Shown: positions 1 through 5,817 of the stretch, piece by piece
Numbering within the stretch: position 1 is the stretch's first letter
Layout: every line of letters starts with the position of its first letter
Source: Opitutaceae bacterium
Lineage (GTDB): Bacteria > Verrucomicrobiota > Verrucomicrobiia > Opitutales > Opitutaceae
DNA: 13,642 bases
Direction: 5' to 3'
NCBI GenBank assembly: GCA_005787865.1
Contig: SXZN01000113.1
Span: 1 to 13,642 of the forward strand
The notes under the pieces: model-generated
Database searches by the model: none
Told to the model about the DNA's origin: nothing
What the model saw: only the letters and a program-made list of their open reading frames with translations
Position numbers and translations under genes: made by a program

Positions 1-396
1 CAGATGTACCGCGCCATGGGCTTGCTGGAGGGGATTCGCGTCGTGCGCTCCAGCGATCCTGCCTTCCGCCAAGCCGCCCAGCCGATCGATGATTATTTTG
101 TGGATGTCCGCTACGAGGGTGAACTGGTCCGCGCCCGCCGTTCCCCCGCCGGCACCCTGCAACTGCACGAGGGCGGTTCCTCCTACCTGACCTTGCCCGC
201 GGCTCCTTTCACGCCGGCGCAGATTAGTCCGTCCCGGGACACTCGCCTCCGGTGGATGCAATCCGTACTGCACTGCACCCATTATATTGCAGGGGCCGGC
301 GAACAGGCTTACCTTAATCATGGGGATGCCCCTGAAATTACTTTTATCACCCGTGACCCCATAGACCGCTCCGACGAAGCTTACACCGATGTCTGA
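1..396 (+). CDS. BshC-like protein (putative bacillithiol cysteine-adding enzyme), 5' end off the left edge, shortened C-terminus
   Basis: The frame is already open at base 1, so the gene probably begins upstream; ATGs at 4 and 16 are possible but unconvincing starts. Two stretches resemble BshC (YllA) as I remember it. GIRVVRSSDPAF matches the segment ending the Rossmann-like core, and TRLRWMQ...YIAGAGEQAY matches the TRPLMQ...FIAGPGEINY motif of the Bacillus subtilis protein. BshC proteins then continue for well over 100 residues with a C-terminal coiled-coil region. This one ends about 28 residues after the motif. The helical part between the two matched segments also looks shortened. The stop overlaps the next gene by 8 bp (ATGTCTGA), so the end is real and the two genes are probably translationally coupled. 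Position beside bshB and bshA supports a role in bacillithiol synthesis. Whether it still ligates cysteine is unknown. Homology is inferred by eye. Confidence 0.6.
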   Translation, partial: QMYRAMGLLEGIRVVRSSDPAFRQAAQPIDDYFVDVRYEGELVRARRSPAGTLQLHEGGSSYLTLPAAPFTPAQISPSRDTRLRWMQSVLHCTHYIAGAGEQAYLNHGDAPEITFITRDPIDRSDEAYTDV

Positions 397-1105
397 ACTC
401 ACTCCCCTCCTCGCCTTTGGCGCCCACCCCGACGATCTCGAATTTGGCGTGGGCGGGATAATCGCTCAGGCCACCGCGGCTGGTCGGCCCGTGCACTGCG
501 TCATCTGCTCGCGCGGCGAAGCGAGCACCCACGGCACCCCCGCGGAACGCACCGCCGAGGCGGCCCAGGCCGCGACGCTGCTGGGCGCCACGCACGAATT
601 CATCGAGCTCGCCGGCGATGCCCACCTTGAAATCACCACGCCGCACGCGCTCACCCTCGCGGCGCTGATTCGGCGCCACCGCCCAGGAATCGTGCTCGCC
701 CCCAGCCTCGTGGAAAATCAACACCCCGATCACGCCCGCCTCGGCCGCCTCGTGCGCGACGCCACGCGCCTCGCTCGCTACGGTGGACTGGCCGAACTCC
801 AAACGCTCCCCGCCCACGCCTGCGCCGCGCTGTTGTATTACGCCCTCTCGACCGACGCCGAGCCGAAGGATATTACGCCCATTTTGATCGATGTTTCCGC
901 CCCCGCGGTGCTCACCGCTTGGACTGCGGCGATGGCCGCTCATGTCAGCCAGCACCAAACCCGGGACTACTCGCGCCTGCAACTCGCCCGCGCCACCGTG
1001 AATGGAGCCCGCGGGGGTTGCGCTGCCGCCATCGCGCTGTACCCCAATGATCCCCTGGTCTTCGCCTCCTTGGGGCCGATCACCCGCGCCGCGTGCCACT
1101 TCTAA
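389..1105 (+). CDS. bshB1: N-acetyl-alpha-D-glucosaminyl L-malate deacetylase (BshB1, LmbE/PIG-L family)
   Basis: This is a cytoplasmic zinc-dependent deacetylase of 238 residues, the usual size for BshB1. In bacillithiol synthesis it removes the acetyl group from GlcNAc-malate to give GlcN-malate. The LmbE signature AFGAHPDDLEFGVGG is at residues 9-23. By analogy with MshB and BshB, H13 and D16 are zinc ligands and D15 is the catalytic base. The second motif QHPDH is at 111-115, with H115 the third ligand. Residues near LPAHACAALLYYAL also resemble the Bacillus enzyme, as does the family feature of a GVGG loop. The ATG overlaps the upstream BshC-like gene by 8 bp, and bshA starts within a few bases of the stop, so the three genes form one operon. 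No Shine-Dalgarno sequence is visible, so reinitiation after the upstream gene is likely. Another LmbE sugar deacetylase is possible, but adjacency to bshA argues strongly for BshB1. Confidence 0.88.
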   Translation: MSELTPLLAFGAHPDDLEFGVGGIIAQATAAGRPVHCVICSRGEASTHGTPAERTAEAAQAATLLGATHEFIELAGDAHLEITTPHALTLAALIRRHRPGIVLAPSLVENQHPDHARLGRLVRDATRLARYGGLAELQTLPAHACAALLYYALSTDAEPKDITPILIDVSAPAVLTAWTAAMAAHVSQHQTRDYSRLQLARATVNGARGGCAAAIALYPNDPLVFASLGPITRAACHF

Positions 1106-1110
1106 AATCC

Positions 1111-2289
1111 ATGCCGCCCCAACGTCCGCTGAAGATCGGCATTACCTGCTACCCGAGCGTCGGGGGCAGCGGCATTCTTGCAACCACGCTGGGGGAGGAA
1201 CTCGCCGCGCGCGGCCACGAAATTCATTTCATCAGTTACGAGCGGCCCTTTCGCCTGCCCCACAATGTGCCCGGCCTGCATTTCCACGCCGTGGAGATCA
1301 ATCGCTACGAGCTCTTCAAATACCCCGACTACACGCTGCCGCTTTCGGTCAAGCTCGCCGAGACTTCCCGTGATTATGGGCTCGATCTGATTCACGCCCA
1401 CTACGCCGTCCCTCACGCCACCGCAGCTCTCCTCGCGCGCGCCATGCTTCCGCCCGAGAGCGCGCCGAAAGTCATCACCACGTTGCACGGCACCGACACC
1501 ACCTTGCTCGGCAAGGATCCCGGCTACGGCCCCGCGATCCGTCACGCCTTGGAAGCCGCCGATGGGATCACGGCGGTCTCAGAATTTTTGCGCACCGAAA
1601 CTCAGCGCGTCATGGGAGTCCAACGGCCCATCGAGGTCATCCATAATTTCTTCACCCCGCGCCGCCCCGCGCGCAGTCGTGCGGCGGTCCGCCAAGAGCT
1701 CGGCGTGGCTGAACATGAAGTGCTCCTGTTTCACTCCTCCAATTTGCGCCCACTCAAACGCATCGATGTCCTCTTGGCCGCCTTCGCCCGCGTGCAAACG
1801 CGCGCTCCCTGCAAGCTACTCATCCTGGCGGGCGCTGACTTTCGCCCGTTCGCCGCGGACGTGGCCCGGCTCGGCCTGAGCGACCGCGTGATCGTGCGCG
1901 AAAATATTAGCGCCATCGAGGACTACATCCAAGCCACCGACCTCGGGTTCTTCACCTCCGAGAGCGAAAGTTTTTGCCTGAGTATTCTCGAGGCCATGGC
2001 GTTTAAGTGCCCGTGTGTCGCCACCAACGTCGGGGGCATACCCGAAGTTAATATCGATGGCACAACCGGCATCCTCGTCCCGCTGGGCGACACCGCCGGA
2101 CTCGTCGAGGCCCTCGTCGCGCTCGTCTCCGATCCGGTCCTCCGCGCTCGGCTCGGCTCCGCCGCCCAGCAGCGCGCCGCGCAGGTGTTCTCCGCCGAAG
2201 TCATCGTGGAGCGCTATCTGAAATTTTATTACCAAGTCTGCGCCGAAGCCTCGCGTCCGACCGACCGAGCGCAGCGTCCGCTTAACTGA
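1111..2289 (+). CDS. bshA: BshA: UDP-GlcNAc:L-malate alpha-N-acetylglucosaminyltransferase (GT4)
   Basis: This enzyme performs the first step of bacillithiol synthesis, transferring GlcNAc from UDP-GlcNAc to L-malate in the cytoplasm. The N-terminus KIGITCYPSVGGSGILAT (residues 8-25) is nearly the same as in Bacillus subtilis BshA and includes the nucleotide-sugar glycine loop. Further BshA hallmarks follow: GHEIHFIS, ELFKYPDY, LIHAHYAVPHA and TTLHGTDTTLLG. The GT4 EX7E motif spans E286 to E294 (ESFCLSILE), followed by ATNVGGIPEV. At 392 residues it is close to the family length. I prefer the ATG at 1111, which places the KIGITCYP block near the N-terminus as in homologues. An in-frame GTG at 1093, overlapping the bshB stop, would add six residues. 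It is the last gene of the bsh cluster. A 40-bp gap separates it from the peptidase gene on the same strand. Confidence 0.93.
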   Translation: MPPQRPLKIGITCYPSVGGSGILATTLGEELAARGHEIHFISYERPFRLPHNVPGLHFHAVEINRYELFKYPDYTLPLSVKLAETSRDYGLDLIHAHYAVPHATAALLARAMLPPESAPKVITTLHGTDTTLLGKDPGYGPAIRHALEAADGITAVSEFLRTETQRVMGVQRPIEVIHNFFTPRRPARSRAAVRQELGVAEHEVLLFHSSNLRPLKRIDVLLAAFARVQTRAPCKLLILAGADFRPFAADVARLGLSDRVIVRENISAIEDYIQATDLGFFTSESESFCLSILEAMAFKCPCVATNVGGIPEVNIDGTTGILVPLGDTAGLVEALVALVSDPVLRARLGSAAQQRAAQVFSAEVIVERYLKFYYQVCAEASRPTDRAQRPLN

Positions 2290-2329
2290 ACGACCATTCC
2301 TCCACGCGAAATTTCTATTTTTCACCGCC

Positions 2330-4429
2330 ATGAATACCACCCGCCTCCTCTTACTCGCTATGCTCACGGCCTCCTCCCTCTCCGCTGCCCCCGCGCCGAC
2401 CCCCGCGCCCGTCGATGATCCCTACTATTGGCTCGAAGAGGTCGAAGGCGCCAAGCCGCTCGCTTGGGTCGAAGCGCAAAATAAAGTTTCCCTTGCCGAG
2501 CTGACCGCCGCCCCCGGTTACCCGGCCTTGTACGCTCGCCTTCTCGCGATCAACGACTCGCGCGCCCGCATTCCCAACGTCGTGAAACGCGGTGCGTTCT
2601 ATTATAATTTCTGGCAAGATGCCGCCAACCCGCGCGGCCTCTGGCGCCGCACCACGCCGGCGGAATACCGCCAAGAAAATCCGGCGTGGGAAACGGTGCT
2701 CGATCTCGACGCCTTAGCTCGCGCGGAAAAGGAAAACTGGATCTGGGGCTCCGCCATTCCGCTTTATCCCCAAAACGAGCGCTACCTGCTCCGACTCTCC
2801 CGCGGCGGCGGCGATGCGGTGGTCGTTCGCGAGTTCGACCTGCCGTCAAAATCTTTTGTCACGGTGCAGCCGTTCACCCTACCCGAGGGAAAAAATAACG
2901 TCGCTTGGCTCGATCGAGACACCCTCTTCGTCGGGACCAATACCGGTCCCGGTGCTCTCACAGATTCCGGCTATCCCCGCACCGTCAGACTCTGGCGGCG
3001 CGGCACGCCCCTCGCCGATGCCCCCGAAGTTTTCGCCGGGGCCGCGACCGACGTTAGCGTGGTTGGCTACGCCTCTGATGAACCCGGTTATCACCGCGAA
3101 TTCGTGCGCCGTGCGATAACTTTTTACACCAGCGAAACGTTTATTCATCACGCCGGAAAACTCACGAAACTTGCTATTCCCCTCGACGCCCAACCCGGCA
3201 GCTACCGCGACCAGTTCACGGTCGAACTGCGCACCGACTGGACCACCGGCGGCCGCACCTATCCCGCCGGCGCACTCCTTGCGATGAACTACGATCGCTT
3301 TCTCAAGGGCGAGCGCGACTTCGCCCTCCTCTTTACCCCCAGCCCGCGCACCGCGCTCGTTGGCATCAGCGACACCAAAAATCATCTCATCGTCAACGAA
3401 CTCGATAACGTCCGCAACCGACTCTACACCCTGACCCTTCGCTCCGAGGGCCAGTGGGAACGCCAACCCCTCGCGGCCCCCCTGTTTGGCTCGGTGTCCG
3501 CCACGGCCGTCGACGCCGATGAGTCCGACGAATTTTTCCTCAGCGTGACGGATTTCCTCACTCCGTCCACGCTCGCCCTCGGCACCATCGGCCGCGACGA
3601 GCGCACCACCCTCAAACAACTGCCCAGTTTCTTTAACCCAGCCGGCTTGGCCATTACCCAGCACGAAGCGATATCGCGGGACGGTACGCGCGTCCCGTAT
3701 TTCCAAGTCGCGCGGGAAAACCTCCAGCTCGATGGCCGTAACCCCACTCTCCTTTATGGCTACGGTGGCTTCGAGGTATCGATGACACCTAACTACAGTG
3801 GCGGCATCGGGGCGGCGTGGCTCGAGCAGGGCGGCGTGTACGTCCTCGCCAACATTCGGGGCGGCGGCGAGTTCGGTCCCGGCTGGCACCAAGCTGCGCT
3901 AAAACCCAATCGCCAACGCGCCTATGATGACTTTGCCGCCATCGCCGAAGATCTCATCGCCCGGAAAATCACCTCGCCTGCCCACCTCGGTATTATGGGC
4001 GGCAGCAACGGCGGCCTACTCATGGGCGTCATGCTCACCCAGCGCCCCGAACTTTTTGGCGCCGTCGTCTGTCAGGTTCCTCTCCTCGACATGCAACGCT
4101 ACCACCTGTTGCTCGCCGGCGCCAGTTGGATGGGCGAATATGGCAACCCCGACGTCCCCGCCGAATGGGACTACCTCAGCCGTTACTCGCCGTACCAGAA
4201 TGCCGTCGCCGGGAAAAAATATCCACGCACGTTATTCATGACCTCCACCCGCGACGACCGCGTGCATCCCGGCCACGCGCGCAAGATGGCCGCGAAACTC
4301 ACCGCGCAAGGCCACGATCTGCTTTACTATGAAAACACGGAAGGTGGCCACGGTGGCGCCGCCAACAACGCCCAACGCGCCCGCATGACCGCCCTCGCCT
4401 TCACCTTCCTCCAAAAACAACTCCGCTGA
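2330..4429 (+). CDS. Secreted prolyl oligopeptidase (peptidase family S9A)
   Basis: This is a serine peptidase that cleaves short proline-containing peptides on the carboxyl side of proline. It has 699 residues, normal for the family. Residues 1-20 form a signal peptide with a short hydrophobic core and an SLSAA cleavage region, so it is likely exported to the periplasm or outer surface. The family N-terminal motif DDPYYWLEEVEG is at 29-40. A beta-propeller covers roughly residues 75-430. The C-terminal alpha/beta-hydrolase part carries LLYGYGGFEVSMTPNYSGG, whose first Tyr pair includes the expected oxyanion tyrosine, and ANIRGGGEFG. The inferred triad is S559 in GGSNGG, D643 in TRDDRV and H674 in EGGHGG. 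The closest resemblance is to the prolyl oligopeptidase branch rather than DPP4 or acylaminoacyl peptidases. It follows bshA by 40 bp and may be cotranscribed, although its function is unrelated. The peptide-binding lipoprotein encoded downstream suggests peptide scavenging. Confidence 0.92.
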   Translation: MNTTRLLLLAMLTASSLSAAPAPTPAPVDDPYYWLEEVEGAKPLAWVEAQNKVSLAELTAAPGYPALYARLLAINDSRARIPNVVKRGAFYYNFWQDAANPRGLWRRTTPAEYRQENPAWETVLDLDALARAEKENWIWGSAIPLYPQNERYLLRLSRGGGDAVVVREFDLPSKSFVTVQPFTLPEGKNNVAWLDRDTLFVGTNTGPGALTDSGYPRTVRLWRRGTPLADAPEVFAGAATDVSVVGYASDEPGYHREFVRRAITFYTSETFIHHAGKLTKLAIPLDAQPGSYRDQFTVELRTDWTTGGRTYPAGALLAMNYDRFLKGERDFALLFTPSPRTALVGISDTKNHLIVNELDNVRNRLYTLTLRSEGQWERQPLAAPLFGSVSATAVDADESDEFFLSVTDFLTPSTLALGTIGRDERTTLKQLPSFFNPAGLAITQHEAISRDGTRVPYFQVARENLQLDGRNPTLLYGYGGFEVSMTPNYSGGIGAAWLEQGGVYVLANIRGGGEFGPGWHQAALKPNRQRAYDDFAAIAEDLIARKITSPAHLGIMGGSNGGLLMGVMLTQRPELFGAVVCQVPLLDMQRYHLLLAGASWMGEYGNPDVPAEWDYLSRYSPYQNAVAGKKYPRTLFMTSTRDDRVHPGHARKMAAKLTAQGHDLLYYENTEGGHGGAANNAQRARMTALAFTFLQKQLR

Positions 4430-4450
4430 AGCCAGCGGGGCGGCACCGTT

Positions 4451-4466
4451 GTTGATTACGATCAAC
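4451..4466 (+). other. Small hairpin with TACG tetraloop downstream of the peptidase gene
   Basis: GTTGAT and ATCAAC form a perfect 6-bp stem around TACG, 21 bp after the peptidase stop. There is no T-tract after it, so it is not a standard intrinsic terminator. It could stabilise the 3' end of the transcript. The stem is short and could be chance. Confidence 0.25.
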
Positions 4467-4470
4467 TAGG

Positions 4471-4550
4471 GGTCATAGGTCAGAGGTGAGAGGCGAGAGG
4501 TGAGAGGTGAGAGGCGAAAGGCTAGAGGCGGAATAGGTTTAAGTTTTAAG
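4471..4550 (+). repeat. Degenerate heptanucleotide tandem repeat (GGTGAGA-type, then GTTTAAG-type)
   Basis: Nine consecutive 7-bp units occupy 4471-4533: GGTCATA, GGTCAGA, GGTGAGA, GGCGAGA, GGTGAGA, GGTGAGA, GGCGAAA, GGCTAGA and GGCGGAA. After three extra bases two further units follow, GTTTAAG (4537-4543) and TTTTAAG (4544-4550). The strict 7-bp phase with drifting sequence is typical of degenerate intergenic heptamer repeats. A 7-bp period also occurs on the minus strand at 4633-4660 and 9789-9823. Function unknown; it is not coding. Confidence 0.8.
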
Positions 4551-4632
4551 CTCGGAATCTTCGCGTCACTTCGCGCCCTTCGCGGTTAAAAATGCCTTAG
4601 TCGATTCAGATCTCCGTTCCGCCTGCATCCGT

Positions 4633-4660
4633 AACTTCAACTTAAACTTTAGCCTTAAAC
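4633..4660 (-). repeat. Four GTTTAAG-type heptamer units
   Basis: Read on the minus strand from 4660 down, the sequence divides into four 7-bp units: GTTTAAG, GCTAAAG, TTTAAGT and TGAAGTT. These belong to the same type as the tract running into the end of fdsA at 9789-9823 and the two units at 4537-4550. The last unit is degenerate. Confidence 0.55.
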
Positions 4661-4680
4661 TGGCGTGCGACACGCCTTAG

Positions 4681-5003
4681 TTTCCCGATTTTCTACTTTC
4701 CCAAGTTTCATCTTTTCCTCCTCCCTTTCGCGTCGTTTCGCGTTTTTCGCGGGCCAAAATGTATTGGTACTGCCCAAACTAATTTAACCACGGATTTCAC
4801 GGATCCGATCTGGATTAAAGACAGAAATACTATGCTTCAGATCCATCCTGATCGCATCCTGTCCCCATCCGTGGTAAAAACGTCTTGTTCGATCTGGATC
4901 TTCGTTTCTCCAGTTTCTACTTCCCCAAGTTTCATCTTTTCCGCCCCCTTTCGCGTCGTTTCGCGTATTTCGCGGGCCAAAATGCCTTGGTCGATTCAGA
5001 TCT
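4681..5003 (+). repeat. Composite dispersed repeat, copy A
   Basis: The module order is as follows. Box a is a T/C-rich box around CTTTCCCAAGTTTCATCTTT (4691-4718). Box b has three TTCGCG cores spaced 9-10 bp apart and ends GGGCCAAAAT (4725-4760). Next is an element with inverted-repeat ends (4764-4880), followed by a degenerate box c (about 4881-4901). Box a (4915-4942), box b (4948-4983) and box c, GCCTTGGTCGATTCAGATCT (4984-5003), then repeat. The same order occurs at 9464-9790 with scattered substitutions. It is non-coding on any reading I can support and shows no transposase. It may be a family of genome-wide intergenic repeats. Confidence 0.8.
4787..4875 (+). repeat. 89-nt element bounded by 9-bp perfect inverted repeats (copy A)
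   Basis: ACCACGGAT at 4787-4795 and ATCCGTGGT at 4867-4875 are exact reverse complements. They enclose an interior containing a second direct copy of CACGGAT. The counterpart at 9569-9657 has the same length and the same ends. Read on the minus strand, the end resembles an ATCCGTGAAATCCGTGG-style intergenic motif that I recall from other environmental bacteria. The element could form a long stem-loop or be a non-autonomous mobile repeat; neither is proven. Confidence 0.65.
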
Positions 5004-5008
5004 TCGTT

Positions 5009-5064
5009 TCTCCAGTTTCTGCTTTCCCAAGTTTCATCTTTTCCTCCCCTGCCTTGGTCGATTT
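5009..5064 (+). repeat. Truncated repeat module (boxes a and c, box b missing)
   Basis: A third copy in mosaic A carries the T/C-rich box a (5017-5044) and then passes directly to GCCTTGGTCGATT (5051-5063). The TTCGCG-rich box b and the GGGCCAAAAT end, present between a and c in the complete copies, are missing. A clean module-sized deletion shows that the boxes behave as separate units. Confidence 0.65.
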
Positions 5065-5157
5065 TGTCTTTTTTATCGCTGTCCATCCATGAAATGCTTC
5101 TACCTTAGGTTTAAATCAGCTTCCGACCCACACCCATTCATCCGCCGATCCGTCGCC

Positions 5158-5661
5158 ATGCCGAAAGAAATCATTAAACGCTGGATGCCCGATCGCGACA
5201 CCCTAAAGAAACACAAGTATTTAAGCCTATTTGGAGACAGACTCCTTGACCCTAATCTGTGGCATTTGAATCGCCGCTCGGCTGCCGGATCCTTCGCCGT
5301 CGGACTCTTTGCGGCCTGGATTCCCGTTCCCTTGCAATCGTTGCTCGCCGCCGCTGGGGCCATCGTCTGCCGAGTCAACTTGCCCATCTCAGTAGCGCTG
5401 GTGTGGGTCTCCAACCCCCTGACCATGCCGCTCATGTTTTATAGTTCCTATAAGATGGGTTGCCGGCTGTTGAGACAACCCGTCCAACCGCTGGAATTCG
5501 AATTTACTTGGCACTGGTTCAAATCAGTTTTCGGGACCGTCGCAACTCCGCTGCTGCTAGGCACTCTGCTGCTGGCCATCCTCAGTGCACTCTGCGGCTA
5601 TATCCTTATTCGGGTCATCTGGGGGATCAACGCAGCGCGCAAATGGCAAAAGCGAAAGTAA
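5158..5661 (+). CDS. DUF2062 domain membrane protein
   Basis: This is a 167-residue integral membrane protein of the DUF2062 family, whose biochemical role is not established. The family block DPNLWHLNRRSAAGSFAVGL lies at residues 31-50, followed by the proline-containing turn IPVPLQ and the motif NPLTMP at 86-91. Hydrophobic segments are at about 45-70, 75-95 and 128-155, and the C-terminus is basic (RKWQKRK). The family pattern MPxxxxKRWMPD at the N-terminus supports the ATG at 5158. The frame stays open upstream to 4885, but that part runs through repeat modules and is probably not translated. An in-frame ATG at 5089 would add 23 residues of unlike composition. It stands alone after the repeat mosaic. 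A gap of about 156 bp separates it from the lipoprotein gene. Confidence 0.85.
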   Translation: MPKEIIKRWMPDRDTLKKHKYLSLFGDRLLDPNLWHLNRRSAAGSFAVGLFAAWIPVPLQSLLAAAGAIVCRVNLPISVALVWVSNPLTMPLMFYSSYKMGCRLLRQPVQPLEFEFTWHWFKSVFGTVATPLLLGTLLLAILSALCGYILIRVIWGINAARKWQKRK

Positions 5662-5817
5662 ACGATTGATAATTACTCGCTGGTTTCCTCGTTGCTAAAT
5701 AAAATCCGCTGCCGGCGTCCCTGGCCACGCTGGCTCCGGTTTAGCATGCGGCGGCGGCCCCGCATTGGCTTGAGTCCGATATTATCGCCGGCCAGTTTTG
5801 ACCAAGATAGATCAACT
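5662..5817 (+). other. Leader region upstream of the peptide-binding lipoprotein
   Basis: This 156-bp gap lies between two genes on the same strand. It is open in frame with the lipoprotein gene from an ATG-like start near 5692, but the encoded stretch is arginine-rich and would bury the lipoprotein signal, so it is more likely untranslated. An AT-rich TATTAT occurs near 5780, but no matching -35 box at the usual distance is visible, so no promoter is called. Confidence 0.35.

Larger units (their letters stand above)
4430..5157. other. 728-bp gene-free interval made of repeat modules (mosaic A)
   Basis: No credible gene lies here. Open frames exist on both strands, but they run through repeat modules that recur at 9464-9823, and they resemble nothing known. 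In order the interval holds: a small hairpin (4451-4466); a 7-bp periodic tract (4471-4550); a TTCGCG-rich tract and a GCCTTAGTCGATTCAGATCT box (about 4558-4613); four 7-bp units on the minus strand (4633-4660); and then the large composite repeat from about 4681 to 5064. The last stretch, 5065-5157, looks unique and probably carries the leader of the DUF2062 gene. No confident promoter can be named. Confidence 0.7.

Noticed and set aside
347..1099. Long minus-strand open frame (250 codons) opposite bshB
   Set aside because: It is a shadow of the high-GC bshB gene, with low-complexity Gly/Ala/Arg content and no recognisable motif.
2879..3892. Minus-strand open frame of 337 codons opposite the prolyl oligopeptidase
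   Set aside because: The opposite strand encodes a protein with strong family motifs throughout; this frame has none.
4681..5003. Insertion sequence remnant
   Set aside because: No transposase-like reading or target-site duplication could be seen, so it is reported as a dispersed repeat only.
4471..5064. Possible CRISPR array
   Set aside because: Repeats are either 7-bp tandem units or long modules of uneven spacing; there are no equal direct repeats separated by unique spacers and no cas genes.
4784..5086. Minus-strand open frame with internal repeats (KDETW...SRNWRNED twice)
   Set aside because: The protein repeat simply reflects the repeated DNA boxes; the frame has no family resemblance and is interrupted in the second mosaic.
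5692..5817. N-terminal extension of the OppA-like lipoprotein
   Set aside because: It would place an arginine-rich stretch before a clear lipoprotein signal peptide; the ATG at 5818 gives a normal signal.
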